DNA from: Riemerella anatipestifer
Lineage (GTDB): Bacteria; Bacteroidota; Bacteroidia; Flavobacteriales; Weeksellaceae
Length of the DNA stretch: 64,000 nucleotides
Assembly: GCF_009670965.2 (NCBI RefSeq)
Contig: NZ_CP073239.1
Coordinates: 1,054,001 to 1,118,000 of the forward strand
Direction of reading: 5' to 3'
Shown: positions 51,311 to 60,890 of the stretch, one piece after another
How the letters are laid out: the number at the start of each line of letters is the position of its first letter
Position numbering within the stretch: position 1 is the first letter of the stretch
Made by a program: the position numbers and the translations under genes
The notes under the pieces: model-generated
Databases searched by the model: none
Seen by the model: the letters and a program-made list of their open reading frames with translations, nothing else
Told to the model about the DNA's origin: nothing

Positions 51311-52825
51311 TTATGGGAATTTAATTCCTGAATAACTATTTGGACTCACTTGTGGAAGTGTGGATTTATACTTAGCGTTAATTGCTTTTATAAACTCGTT
51401 AGCAATCACTGCGTAACCTCTTCCTGTAAGGTGTACTCCATCTAACGAAAATGCTCCACCTGTTACAAAAGATGCAGTATATTTAACTCCATCAAATTGA
51501 ATTCCATAAGTGCTATTTAACTCCACCATTTTAGCATTAGCATCTACAAAGGCTAACCCATAAGTATCCGCCAAAGCTTTTATACTTGCATTATACTTAG
51601 CTGTAGCTGTTAAAACCGCCTGTTTTTCGCTTGGAATTAAGACATGTTGGTCTTCCAATGGAAAGGTAACTCCATATTTATCAAACGGAGCTACCGCGTA
51701 TGGGTTACTAGGTTTAGTATTTATTACCTGTCTTGTACTCAAAGGAATTAAATCTTCTGCTGTTGTATGTCTCGCTTGTCCTAAAACTTTACCTATTACT
51801 GTTGCTTGTGCTACAGGTATCCCCGCCTTAGACAGAGCCGCTGTAATTTCAGCAGACATATCTTTAAGAGTCTCATCTTTGATTAGTAGCGGATTAGCTC
51901 CCTCTTTTAGAGTCACAAACCTTCCTCCTTGCTTATAAGCATCTAGAACTTGATTAACTCCTGCTAAACTTTGGTTAAGTTCACTAGCTTGAGCTGCAGT
52001 TAATGGAACAGGATTGTAAGGTATTGTTGTAAAGAAAGGTATAGAAGTTACATTTGGAATGTTTGCAATAACACCTTTAGTAGCACCTACAGCTTTCATT
52101 CCATCTAAAACAGCTTTGATAGAACCAGCTAATACATCAGGGTCTGTAATATCATTAGCTCCATAAGTTGAAGGATTAAGATTTCCTGTCTGATCTTTGC
52201 CAACCCCGCCAGAAGCAGCATAATAAAGAGCATCATTATTTCCTATCCATAAAGAGAAGAAAGTTGGTTTTTGAGCCATGGCATCTTTAAGCACACTAGT
52301 GCTAGCACTTGAAGCAAATCTAACAAAATACGGATTGGCTTTTCCTAAAGCTAAACCAGCTTGACTTCCATAACCATCTGCCACCAAGTGAAATGACTTT
52401 GCTCCAGGAACTCCCATATTGTTAAATGTTCCTGTGAGTTTATCCAAAGCTCCCCCTGCAGCTGAGTATGTAGGAGTTAATGAGCCATTTTCTAAACTTA
52501 ATACCAATTTACCTGGAAAACCAGATAAATCACTAAAGCCTCCTATATCGTTGGGCATTAGCGGCTGAGTAAAATCTCCCCCACCTGCTTTTTGCATTTG
52601 AGAAGCAATTATAGATGGATAAGATTCTGATTGTCCACTAGAGTATAGTGCTCCGTCTCTGTAACCAGAAGTAAGTGAGTTTCCTAAAGCTACATATTTA
52701 GAGAAATCAGCTTCTCCATTGGTAATACTAATCTTAGAAACATCTCTATCATCAAAATCTGTTTCACAACTCATTACAGATAGCATAGATACTGCTGCTA
52801 ATGAGGATATAATTATTTTTTTCAT
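51311..52825 (-). CDS. SGNH/GDSL-type hydrolase lipoprotein
   Basis: A 504-aa lipoprotein (lipobox SVMSC, Cys20). SGNH blocks: GNSLT with Ser50 as the nucleophile, WIGNND (block III Asn), and DGVHLTGRGY (block V Asp/His). It is an esterase or lipase, probably exposed on the outer membrane. It is 12 bp downstream of the FadL-like porin gene, so it may hydrolyse the lipids that the porin imports; this pairing is the strongest hint of function. Confidence 0.9.
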   Translation of the reverse strand: MKKIIISSLAAVSMLSVMSCETDFDDRDVSKISITNGEADFSKYVALGNSLTSGYRDGALYSSGQSESYPSIIASQMQKAGGGDFTQPLMPNDIGGFSDLSGFPGKLVLSLENGSLTPTYSAAGGALDKLTGTFNNMGVPGAKSFHLVADGYGSQAGLALGKANPYFVRFASSASTSVLKDAMAQKPTFFSLWIGNNDALYYAASGGVGKDQTGNLNPSTYGANDITDPDVLAGSIKAVLDGMKAVGATKGVIANIPNVTSIPFFTTIPYNPVPLTAAQASELNQSLAGVNQVLDAYKQGGRFVTLKEGANPLLIKDETLKDMSAEITAALSKAGIPVAQATVIGKVLGQARHTTAEDLIPLSTRQVINTKPSNPYAVAPFDKYGVTFPLEDQHVLIPSEKQAVLTATAKYNASIKALADTYGLAFVDANAKMVELNSTYGIQFDGVKYTASFVTGGAFSLDGVHLTGRGYAVIANEFIKAINAKYKSTLPQVSPNSYSGIKFP

Positions 52826-52837
52826 AAATCTGTTAAA

Positions 52838-54073
52838 TTAAAATGGGTTGTAAGATAGACCTAAGCCAAAATAAACTGCTTTAGCTTTAGCTTGTCCATA
52901 AAAATTATAATATTCATTAGCTACTGTTCTTGCTTTTGGGAAAGCCATAGCGCCCGCTAAATCTACTCCAAATTTGTTCAGTTTAAACCCTAAACCTGCT
53001 GTAACAACACTAGAGTTAAACGATGGGGTTTCTGGGATAAAATCTTTGTCTGTATAGGGAGATTCATCATAGTAATAACCTAGTCTGGCTGCTATTTTAT
53101 CCGTTACCATATATTGGGTTCCGAAACGCCAAGTTTGAGTGTTTTTGAAATTCTTAGGTGTAACAAGTAGGGTAGCATCATTAGGCTGGTTGCCAAGTTT
53201 AGCGTTTTCAAAATCTAACGCTAGGTGGCTGTACTCCGACCAGCCTGTATAGTTAAAATCAGCAGAGACTAACCATTTAGGTGTAATCTTGTAAGTTGCT
53301 CCTATTGTGTACTCATCTACTAGAGGCAATGTAGCTTTGAAGTTATCCTGCCCATTAGCATCAAGTCCTCTTAAAGGATATAAACTTTTCGGCATATTAA
53401 ACGAAACTTTCCCACTATTAGCTTTCATATCCACTGGCGAACGGTAAGCTACACTAACGTCCCACTTTTCATCAGGTTTAAAGTAAAAACCAAACGAGAA
53501 ACCTTGCCCTGACGCTTTTTCATCTTTAATGTTCATAGTTCCATTAACGCTAGTTACCGCTTTGTCCCAGTTTACGGAACCTTTAGCATAGATATAACTT
53601 GCCCCTAAAGATACCCAATTGGCTAACTTTACAGAAACCATTGGCTGAAAGAAAATACTTTTCAGTTGCATTTTTTGCACCATTTCCTTCCCTGCCCAAT
53701 CTTCGCCCCACTGTACGGTGCTTCCAAAAGGTGTGGTAACGCTAAGCCCTAACGAAACATCATCTGTTACTTTATAAGCTACCGCTGCATAGAAAGGTGT
53801 TCCTAAAGGGTTATCGGTAGTGTAAGAGTTTAAAGTGTTTAAATTCTGATAAGTTACGCTAGATAATGCACCAAAGCCTCCTGCTACAACACTTAGTTTG
53901 GACGGAATGAAGGATATACCTGCGGGATTAAAGAAAGCCACACTCGCATCTTCTGCGTGAGCACTTGTATGCGCCATAGCCAACTGTTTTACCCCTTGCA
54001 AAGAAACTCTAAAGCCTCCTGCTTGGGCTAACACACCGCATAATACTGCCGATGTTAATATTATTTTTTTCAT
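52838..54073 (-). CDS. OmpP1/FadL family outer membrane transporter
   Basis: A 411-aa beta-barrel with a signal peptide (ending AQAGGF) and the FadL hallmark N-terminus (FRVSLQGVKQLAMAHTSAHAEDASVAFFNPAG). FadL proteins move long-chain fatty acids or hydrophobic compounds through the outer membrane by a hatch. It is upstream of the SGNH lipoprotein gene in one operon. A TATATTTG box on the minus strand (54103-54110) is a likely promoter element. Confidence 0.92.
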   Translation of the reverse strand: MKKIILTSAVLCGVLAQAGGFRVSLQGVKQLAMAHTSAHAEDASVAFFNPAGISFIPSKLSVVAGGFGALSSVTYQNLNTLNSYTTDNPLGTPFYAAVAYKVTDDVSLGLSVTTPFGSTVQWGEDWAGKEMVQKMQLKSIFFQPMVSVKLANWVSLGASYIYAKGSVNWDKAVTSVNGTMNIKDEKASGQGFSFGFYFKPDEKWDVSVAYRSPVDMKANSGKVSFNMPKSLYPLRGLDANGQDNFKATLPLVDEYTIGATYKITPKWLVSADFNYTGWSEYSHLALDFENAKLGNQPNDATLLVTPKNFKNTQTWRFGTQYMVTDKIAARLGYYYDESPYTDKDFIPETPSFNSSVVTAGLGFKLNKFGVDLAGAMAFPKARTVANEYYNFYGQAKAKAVYFGLGLSYNPF

Positions 54074-54264
54074 AAACTGTTATGTTAGTTAATTAAAGTT
54101 TTCAAATATAGAACTTTTTTTTAAACAATAGCGATAAAATAAGTACTGTTTAAAAATTAAAACTATTCTAAATAGCCAATTTTCAGGATTGATTATAAAT
54201 CAATAGGAATAAAATATTTTTTTGTTTAATATTAAACGAACTCGTGATAATGATTACCTGAAAA

Positions 54265-54573
54265 GTGGTTATTAACCCGTTTTGTAGGGTGTAAGATACC
54301 GTTACTAAGGGCTCGCTAACTATTATTTGAGTGGTCATTAACCCGTTTTGTAGGGCATAAGATACCGTTGCTAAGGGGTCGATAACTATTATTTAAGTGG
54401 TCATTAACCCGTTTTGTAAGGGGTAAGATGCCGTTGCTAAGGGGTCGCTAACTATTACTTAAGTGGTCATTACCCCGTTTTGTAGGGCGTAAGATACCGT
54501 CGCTAAGGGCTCGCTAACTATTATTTAAGTGGTCATTAACCCGTTTTGTAGGGGGTAAGATGCCAAGTAAGGT
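54265..54573. repeat. 66-bp tandem repeat, 4.7 copies
   Basis: Units start GTGGTCATTA at 54265, 54331, 54397, 54463 and 54529, each exactly 66 bp and with about 90% identity; the last is partial. Each has AACCCGTTTTGTAGGG, GTAAGATACCG and CGCTAACTATTATTTAAG. There is no spacer between units and no ORF. It occupies most of the 517-bp gap between uvrB and the FadL gene. Confidence 0.95.
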
Positions 54574-54590
54574 AATCTAGGGCTTTGGTT

Positions 54591-56591
54591 TTACGGTGTT
54601 CCTTTTAGAGCCTTTATTTCATCTCTTAGTTTTGCGGCTAAGATAAAGTCTAATTGTTTTGCGGCAACCTCCATTTGTTTTTGTTTCTCTGCTATTATTT
54701 TCTCCAAATCCTCTGCATTACCATAGCTAACCTTTGTTTCAGCTACCTGCTTCACAATTTCTTTTTGGATATATTCTTGTTTCGGGAAATCAGGTGTATG
54801 CCCTACCAAAACATCGGATATTTTCTTATTTAAAGGCTGTGGTATAAGACCGTTAGCCGCGTTATAGCTCATCTGTTTTTCTCTACGATAATTAGTTTCA
54901 TCAATAGTAGCCTGCATAGATTTAGTTATTTTATCCGCATACATAATGGCTTTACCATTGATGTTTCTAGCCGCTCGTCCTACCGTCTGTATCATCGAAC
55001 GGCGAGAACGAAGCATACCCTCTTTATCCGCGTCTAAGATAGCTACCAAAGATACTTCTGGCAAATCTAAACCCTCTCTAAGTAGATTAACTCCCACAAG
55101 CACATCAAAAAGCCCTGTACGCAAATCTTGCATTATTTGTATACGCTCTAGTGTATCCACATCAGAATGAATATATCTAGTTCGTATGCCAAATTTGGTG
55201 AAATATTTGGTAAGCTCTTCCGCCATTTTTTTTGTGAGTGTGGTTACCAAGACTCTCTCGTCTTCCTCCGCTCTTTTTTGAATCTCCTCCATTAAATCAT
55301 CTATCTGATTAAGCGTAGGTCTTACCTCTATAATCGGGTCTAGCAAACCTGTTGGGCGGATAATCTGCTCTACATATTCGCCTTGTGTTTTTTCCAATTC
55401 ATAATCTGCTGGTGTAGCAGATACATAGATGACTTGATTTTGCATTTCTTCAAACTCCTCAAACTTTAAGGGTCTGTTGTCCATTGCAGCGGGCAATCTA
55501 AACCCATATTCTACCAAGCTCTCTTTTCTGCTACGGTCGCCTCCGTACATTGCATGCACTTGAGGTATAGTTACATGGCTTTCGTCTATTACCATTAGGT
55601 AATCTTTAGGAAAATAATCTAATAAACAAAACGGACGAGAACCAGGTTTTCTGCCGTCCATATACCTAGAATAATTCTCTATACCAGAACAATAACCTAG
55701 CTCTTTTATCATTTCCAAATCCAATTCCGTTCGCTCTTTCAAACGCTTGGCTTCTAGGTTTTTTCCTATTTCATTAAAAAAATCCACTTGCTTTACAAGG
55801 TCATCTTGGATTTCTCTAATAGCACTATTCATTGTCTCTTTTGAAGTAACGAATAGATTAGCAGGGTAAATATTAATCTTGTCAAAATCACCCATTATAT
55901 TTCCTGAAACAGGGTCAAAGCTTTGGATTTTATCAATTTCATTACCAAAAAATCTTATTCTAATTGCATTATCGGCATAAGCAGGAAAAACATCTACCAC
56001 ATCTCCTTTAACCCTAAAACTCCCTCGTACAAATTCATTAACCGCCCTAGAGTAAAGTGCACTAACTAGCTTGTGGAGCAAATCTGTCCTAGAAATTTTG
56101 GATTGAAGTTCTAGCTCTATAAGAGATTTATTAAACTCTGTAGGGTTACCAATACCATAAATACACGACACCGAAGCCACTATAAGCACATCTCGCCTCC
56201 CTGAAAGAAGACTTGTCGTAGCAGAAAGCCTTAATTTCTCTACCTCCTCATTTATACTAAGGTCTTTTTCTATGTAAGTTCCCGTACTGGCAATGTATGC
56301 TTCGGGTTGGTAATAATCGTAATAGGATACAAAATATTCTACTGCATTTTCAGGAAAAAATTCCTTAAACTCCATAAATAGCTGGGCAGCTAATGTCTTA
56401 TTATGAGCAAGAACAATAGTAGGTCGTTGGACAGTATTCACTACATTGGCAATGGTAAAGGTTTTACCGGAGCCTGTAACTCCTAGCAGAGTTTGGTAAG
56501 GCTGACCTTGTTCTATCCCAGAGACCAACTTATCAATCGCTTGTGGCTGGTCTCCAGTAGGTTTAAATTCGGAGTGGAGCTTAAATTTCAT
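54591..56591 (-). CDS. uvrB: UvrABC system protein B
   Basis: A 666-aa nucleotide-excision-repair helicase-like protein. Walker A GVTGSGKT (about 37-44), beta-hairpin [11 protein letters not shown], helicase motif [15 protein letters not shown] (motif VI), and C-terminal UVR domain ([18 protein letters not shown]) that binds UvrC. It verifies DNA damage after UvrA loading. Monocistronic, with the tandem repeat downstream. Confidence 0.97.
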   Translation of the reverse strand: MKFKLHSEFKPTGDQPQAIDKLVSGIEQGQPYQTLLGVTGSGKTFTIANVVNTVQRPTIVLAHNKTLAAQLFMEFKEFFPENAVEYFVSYYDYYQPEAYIASTGTYIEKDLSINEEVEKLRLSATTSLLSGRRDVLIVASVSCIYGIGNPTEFNKSLIELELQSKISRTDLLHKLVSALYSRAVNEFVRGSFRVKGDVVDVFPAYADNAIRIRFFGNEIDKIQSFDPVSGNIMGDFDKINIYPANLFVTSKETMNSAIREIQDDLVKQVDFFNEIGKNLEAKRLKERTELDLEMIKELGYCSGIENYSRYMDGRKPGSRPFCLLDYFPKDYLMVIDESHVTIPQVHAMYGGDRSRKESLVEYGFRLPAAMDNRPLKFEEFEEMQNQVIYVSATPADYELEKTQGEYVEQIIRPTGLLDPIIEVRPTLNQIDDLMEEIQKRAEEDERVLVTTLTKKMAEELTKYFTKFGIRTRYIHSDVDTLERIQIMQDLRTGLFDVLVGVNLLREGLDLPEVSLVAILDADKEGMLRSRRSMIQTVGRAARNINGKAIMYADKITKSMQATIDETNYRREKQMSYNAANGLIPQPLNKKISDVLVGHTPDFPKQEYIQKEIVKQVAETKVSYGNAEDLEKIIAEKQKQMEVAAKQLDFILAAKLRDEIKALKGTP

Positions 56592-56719
56592 TTCACAAAT
56601 ATAACCAATAATTAAGAACTGGTATCACCATAAATTCATACCTAAAAACACGTGTTGAATATCATATTACAAAAATGTAAATATTGATAAACATCATAGT
56701 TTTCTTTGAACTTTATCTT

Positions 56720-56727
56720 TACCTTTG
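56720..56727 (+). promoter_or_regulatory. -7 box of the Cj0069-like gene
   Basis: TACCTTTG fits TAnnTTTG, 21 bp before the ATG at 56749. Confidence 0.5.
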
Positions 56728-56748
56728 ATAGGTTAATTTTATTCAATT

Positions 56749-57795
56749 ATGAAACATAAGAAAATTGTAATTTTTGAATCTGTTGGAGGTAGTGACAAAG
56801 GTGCAGACGGATACAGAAAGGATACTCTACCTATCTTAAATTCCATTAAAGATTTAGGCTGGAATGCTGAAGTAGTAAAGTTTGAAAATGATAAGGCTGA
56901 AGAAATCTTTAATTATGTAAAAGACAACTTCGACGCTTATATTAGTAGAGTAAATCCAGGCTCGTTACCTGACAATGAAAAGATATATTTTTCTATTCTA
57001 TCAAAACTTTCAGAGTACGGTCTTGTAGGAATGAGCGAGCCTAAATCTATGATAAAATTCGGGGCAAAAGATGCTCTTGTAAAATTAGCAAATACCAGTC
57101 TTGTGCCTACGGATACTTTCGCTTACTATACCATAGAAGAATTCAGAAAGCGTTTCCCAAGAAGTATCTCGCATGGTGAAAGAGTTCTAAAACAAAACCG
57201 AGGAAGTACTGGGGAAGGTATTTGGAGAGTACAAGTGGAAGGTAATTTTTCTTATCGAGCAGGAGATGAGCTACCTTTAGATACACCGCTAAAATTAACC
57301 GAAGCCGTAGACAATCACGTGGAGTACAAAACTCTAGAAGAGTTTATGGATTTTTGTGAGAGGTATATTACTGGGGAAAACGGTATGTTAGTAGATATGA
57401 GATTTATGCCTAGGATTAAAGAAGGCGAAATTAGAATTCTAATGGTAGGTGAGGAACCTGTCTTTGTAGTGCACAAAAAACCAGCCAATACAGAAGATGC
57501 CTTTTCTGCTACTTTATTCTCTGGAGCACAGTACCGCTATGATAGTCCAGAGGATTGGAAGCCGCTGATGGATATTTTCCTTTCTCAACTTCCAAAAGTA
57601 AAAGAAATATTGGAGGAGAAAAACACACCTCTCATTTGGACGGCAGATTTTATGCTAGACTATCACCCAGACGGCAGCGACAAGTATGTTTTAGGCGAAA
57701 TTAATTGTTCGTGTGTAGGCTTTACAAGTCACCTAGATATGGGCATACAAGAGAAAGTTGCTAAAGAAGCAATACGACTAGCGGAAGGCAGATAA
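56749..57795 (+). CDS. Cj0069 family ATP-grasp-like protein
   Basis: A 348-aa protein with the family start (KKIVIFESVGGSDKGADGYRKDT) and ATP-grasp features: KQNRGSTGEGIWRV (about 141-154, nucleotide-binding Lys and Gly loop) and metal-site GEINCSCVG near the end. ATP-grasp enzymes join a carboxylate to an amine or thiol; the substrate of this family is unknown. It stands alone and converges with the nitrilase gene. Confidence 0.88.
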   Translation: MKHKKIVIFESVGGSDKGADGYRKDTLPILNSIKDLGWNAEVVKFENDKAEEIFNYVKDNFDAYISRVNPGSLPDNEKIYFSILSKLSEYGLVGMSEPKSMIKFGAKDALVKLANTSLVPTDTFAYYTIEEFRKRFPRSISHGERVLKQNRGSTGEGIWRVQVEGNFSYRAGDELPLDTPLKLTEAVDNHVEYKTLEEFMDFCERYITGENGMLVDMRFMPRIKEGEIRILMVGEEPVFVVHKKPANTEDAFSATLFSGAQYRYDSPEDWKPLMDIFLSQLPKVKEILEEKNTPLIWTADFMLDYHPDGSDKYVLGEINCSCVGFTSHLDMGIQEKVAKEAIRLAEGR

Positions 57796-57814
57796 TATCA
57801 TTTTTTAACTTTTT

Positions 57815-57852
57815 AAATCTCTTAAACTATAAAACTAGTTTAAGGGATTTTT
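57815..57852. terminator. Bidirectional rho-independent terminator
   Basis: AAATCTCTTAAACT / AGTTTAAGGGATTT stem between the convergent Cj0069-like and nitrilase genes. Confidence 0.85.
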
Positions 57853-57856
57853 CCTT

Positions 57857-58618
57857 TTAGAGATTGACTTCAAAGTTATCAGCATCTCCTAAAAAAGGAA
57901 ATTTCTTTCTAAAGTTCTTCAGACGTTCCATATCTAAAACAACTTCTATTAAATCTCCTTTTTTATAGGAAACTTCACTTCTGTCAGGGAAAAAGCAATG
58001 GGTGCTTTCAGGGTATTCTAAGCCATTACCATCTGTACCTATCCTATTAACACCAAATACATAAGCTTGGTTTTCAATTGCTCTAGCTTTTAACAAAGTG
58101 TTCCACGCATCTATTCTTTGGATAGGCCAATTAGCCACATATAAAGCCACATCATAATCTCTCTTATTTCTACTAAATACAGGAAATCGCAAATCATAGC
58201 AAATTTGCAGTAGAAATCTCACGCCTTCGTATTCCACAATCACTCTATCATTACCTTTAGAGTAAACCTTATCTTCCCCTGAGTATGAGAAAAGATGTCT
58301 TTTATCGTAAAAATGATAATCTCCACAAGGCTTCACAAAATAAAATCTATTATAGTAATTATCATCTTCTTTAACAGAAACACTGCCTCCAATAGCAGCA
58401 TTTTTATTTTTAGCGAAAGTTCTCATCCACTGTAATGCTTTTCCTTCCTCATCTGCAATTTCTTCTGGTTTCATATAAAATCCTGTAGAAAACATTTCTG
58501 GAAGGAGAAACAAGCTAGCATTAACACCCTTAAGGCGATCTTCTATTTTGCTAAAATTATCTATTGGCGATTTCCACTGAATATCAAAGTTTAAAGCTGT
58601 AATTTTAAAATCATTCAT
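57857..58618 (-). CDS. Nitrilase family omega-amidase (YafV-like)
   Basis: A 253-aa protein with the nitrilase triad: Glu41 (LLPEMF), Lys106 (YDKRHLF), Cys140 (QICYDLRFP). The short length and the YDKRHLFSYSGE segment fit the YafV/omega-amidase branch, which hydrolyses alpha-keto-glutaramate or alpha-ketosuccinamate and repairs side products of transamination. Confidence 0.93.
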   Translation of the reverse strand: MNDFKITALNFDIQWKSPIDNFSKIEDRLKGVNASLFLLPEMFSTGFYMKPEEIADEEGKALQWMRTFAKNKNAAIGGSVSVKEDDNYYNRFYFVKPCGDYHFYDKRHLFSYSGEDKVYSKGNDRVIVEYEGVRFLLQICYDLRFPVFSRNKRDYDVALYVANWPIQRIDAWNTLLKARAIENQAYVFGVNRIGTDGNGLEYPESTHCFFPDRSEVSYKKGDLIEVVLDMERLKNFRKKFPFLGDADNFEVNL

Positions 58619-58698
58619 AATTAAATTGAAAAAATGGCGTTACTGTAAAGAAATATATCTTTATTTTTGAGGCTAATTTAAACTAAAAATAGATTTCT

Positions 58699-59127
58699 AT
58701 GAAAAAAACAATTTTAATTTTAATGACATTTGTGCTAGCTCAACTTTCGTTTGCTCAAGCTTGGAATGGGAAAGGAGACCAAAAACTTCAAATAGGACTT
58801 TCTGCTTGGGGTTATGGCTCAGGACTATCTGGTACTTATGATTACGGAATTACAAACGCCATCTCACTAGGAGGTGGAGCTCATTTTTATTTCAACAATA
58901 AAAAAGACAACGGTTTTTTCTTATTTGGTAGAGCAAATTACCATTTGCAAGACGCCCTTAATCTTCCAGACCAATTAGATATTTACCCTGGCTTAGATAT
59001 AGGCGTATTAGGACATGGTTTTGGGCTAGGAGCACACATTGGTGCAAGATATTTCTTCAATAAAAATTTAGGAGTTTTTGCCGAAATTGGTAATAATGGA
59101 GGACTAGGAGTTTCTATCAACTTATAA
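58699..59127 (+). CDS. Small outer membrane beta-barrel protein (DUF6646-like)
   Basis: A 142-aa protein with a signal peptide (ending LSFAQ). The mature part is Gly/aromatic-rich beta strands (LQIGLSAWGYGSGLSGTYDYG, ISLGGGAHFYF, LGAHIGARYFF) ending GLGVSINL. It fits small barrels; DUF6646 is my best family guess. Function unknown. Confidence 0.7.
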   Translation: MKKTILILMTFVLAQLSFAQAWNGKGDQKLQIGLSAWGYGSGLSGTYDYGITNAISLGGGAHFYFNNKKDNGFFLFGRANYHLQDALNLPDQLDIYPGLDIGVLGHGFGLGAHIGARYFFNKNLGVFAEIGNNGGLGVSINL

Positions 59128-59149
59128 GTAAGTCCATCAACATCATTAG

Positions 59150-59179
59150 AAAGAGATTACCTTTGGTAGTCTCTTTTTT
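59150..59179 (+). terminator. Terminator of the outer membrane protein gene
   Basis: AAAGAGATTACC / GGTAGTCTCTTT stem with a T tail, 22 bp after the stop. Confidence 0.85.
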
Positions 59180-59201
59180 ATTCTAAATCATTTTAGTTTA
59201 T

Positions 59202-59209
59202 TACCTTTG
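59202..59209 (+). promoter_or_regulatory. -7 box of rseP
   Basis: TACCTTTG fits TAnnTTTG, 26 bp before the ATG of rseP. No clear TTG is at -33. Confidence 0.5.
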
Positions 59210-59235
59210 CACGAATTTAAAACAAAAAATACAGC

Positions 59236-60558
59236 ATGGATTTGTTAACCCAAATATTTCAATTTGTTCTTAGTATTTCAATTTTAGTTACCTTGCATGA
59301 GTTAGGACATTTTATTCCAGCTAAATATTTTAAGACCAAAGTCGAGAAGTTTTATCTTTTCTTTGACCCTTGGTTTTCTGTTGTTAAAAAGAAAATTGGA
59401 GAAACAGAATATGGTATAGGTTGGCTTCCGTTCGGAGGTTATGTAAAAATAGCAGGTATGGTAGACGAAAGTATGGATACCGAACAACTTAAAAAACCAG
59501 CACAACCTTGGGAGTTTCGTTCTAAACCTGCTTGGCAAAGGCTTATCATTATGCTAGGTGGTGTTACTGTGAATTTCTTTTTAGCTTGGCTTATTTATTC
59601 TTGTCTTAGCTTTTTTAATGGAGAAACTTACCACGATAATAGCAAATTTGAGGACGGAATTGCCGTAAGTGAGGCTGCCCAAAAGATGGGATTGCAAAAT
59701 GGAGACAAAATAGTTGCCATAGATGGAAAACCTGCCGAAAGAATGGAAAACTCTATGATAAATCTACTTTTGTCTGACAAAATTACCGTTCTTAGAGAAG
59801 GCAAAGGGGTTACTTTTCCTACTAATGAAGATGGTGTAGCAGAAGTTATGAAAGCTAATGAAGTTAGAGCAATCTACTCTGCTAGATTTCCTGTGGTTAT
59901 AGATAGTATTTTACCCAATAGTCCTGCACAAAAGGCTCAACTTAAAAAAGGAGACAAAATAGTTGGTATAAACAATACTCCTATAAAGTATTTTGATAAT
60001 CTTGCCTCTGTGCTTAAAAATCTTAAAAATCAAACGACAGAAATTGAAGTTCTGAGAAATGGGAGTTTATTGAAGCAAACTATTACGGTAAATAAGGATG
60101 GAAAACTTGGTTTTACTCCCGACGAAGAAGAAAGCCTAAAATCACTTAATAGTACATTAGTAAATAAGGAGTACAGTTTACTACAAGCTATACCTAGAGG
60201 GCTAGAAAGAACAATAGACGCTCTAGTAATGCAGGTAAAACAGTTCAAAATTATTTTCAACCAAAAGACACAAGGTTATAAAAAAGTTTCTGGACCAATA
60301 GGTATCGTTAAAATGATGCCTACCACCATCAACTGGGAAGCGTTTTGGGCATTTACGGCTATGTTTTCGGTGTGGCTGGCATTCCTTAATTTACTTCCTA
60401 TACCTGGTTTAGATGGCGGGCATGTTATGTTTACTTTATGGGAGATGATTACAGGAAAACCTGCACCTCAAAAAGTAATGGAAATAGCCCAGACAATTGG
60501 CGTTATTTTTCTTATGGGATTGATGTTACTTATTATAGCTAGTGATTTTTTTAAATAA
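59236..60558 (+). CDS. rseP: RseP-type site-2 metalloprotease
   Basis: A 440-aa inner membrane protease. Zinc motif HELGH (21-25), two PDZ-like domains in the periplasmic loop (GLQNGDKIVAIDGKPAE; AQLKKGDKIVGINNTPIK), and the second metal motif NLLPIPGLDGGH near residue 395. It cuts anti-sigma factors or signal peptide remnants inside the membrane. Followed at once by tRNA-Asn. Confidence 0.96.
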   Translation: MDLLTQIFQFVLSISILVTLHELGHFIPAKYFKTKVEKFYLFFDPWFSVVKKKIGETEYGIGWLPFGGYVKIAGMVDESMDTEQLKKPAQPWEFRSKPAWQRLIIMLGGVTVNFFLAWLIYSCLSFFNGETYHDNSKFEDGIAVSEAAQKMGLQNGDKIVAIDGKPAERMENSMINLLLSDKITVLREGKGVTFPTNEDGVAEVMKANEVRAIYSARFPVVIDSILPNSPAQKAQLKKGDKIVGINNTPIKYFDNLASVLKNLKNQTTEIEVLRNGSLLKQTITVNKDGKLGFTPDEEESLKSLNSTLVNKEYSLLQAIPRGLERTIDALVMQVKQFKIIFNQKTQGYKKVSGPIGIVKMMPTTINWEAFWAFTAMFSVWLAFLNLLPIPGLDGGHVMFTLWEMITGKPAPQKVMEIAQTIGVIFLMGLMLLIIASDFFK

Positions 60559-60572
60559 TTTTTTAAAAAAAT

Positions 60573-60604
60573 TTGGAGGATATTAGAAAAAGTTTCTATA
60601 TTTG
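60573..60604 (+). promoter_or_regulatory. tRNA-Asn promoter
   Basis: TTGG (60573-60576), 20-bp spacer, TATATTTG (60597-60604). The last ~20 bases match the tRNA-Leu operon promoter at 30894-30925. Confidence 0.8.
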
Positions 60605-60628
60605 CACCACGAAAAAACAACAAACCAT

Positions 60629-60702
60629 TCCTCCTTAGCTCAGTTGGTTAGAGCATCTGACTGTTAATCAGAGGGTCGCTGGTTCGAGCCCAGCAGGAGG
60701 AG
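60629..60702 (+). tRNA. tRNA-Asn (anticodon GUU)
   Basis: Acceptor TCCTCCT / AGGAGGA, discriminator G, anticodon loop CTGTTAA (GTT). It lies next to an integrase gene, so its 3' end is the likely attachment site of the element on the right. Confidence 0.96.
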
Positions 60703-60703
60703 C

Positions 60704-60736
60704 AAAAAGACTTACAGAAATGTAGGTCTTTTTTGT
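60704..60736 (+). terminator. Terminator after tRNA-Asn
   Basis: AAAAGACTTACA / TGTAGGTCTTTT stem followed by a T run. Confidence 0.8.
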
Positions 60737-60824
60737 TTTGTAACTCTATATCTGTAAGTTATCTAATAACTTAATATTTTTCTCATAGTCTTTAAGTCAT
60801 TATTTTATCCTAGTTTTTGGGATA

Positions 60825-60872
60825 AAAAGGCACAAAAAAAGGCATACCCTAATTTTCTAAAAGGCATACCCT
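60825..60872. promoter_or_regulatory. Repeated AAAAGGCA motifs upstream of the integrase
   Basis: AAAAGGCA occurs at 60825, 60837 and 60859; the last two extend to a 13-bp direct repeat AAAGGCATACCCT, with starts 22 bp apart (two helical turns). They are 19-66 bp before the integrase start codon and could be arm-type or regulator binding sites. Confidence 0.4.
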
Positions 60873-60890
60873 CTAAAATCTTATAACAAC

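Noticed and set aside
54265..54573. CRISPR array
   Set aside because: Units are 66 bp and contiguous with no unique spacers, and no cas genes are near.
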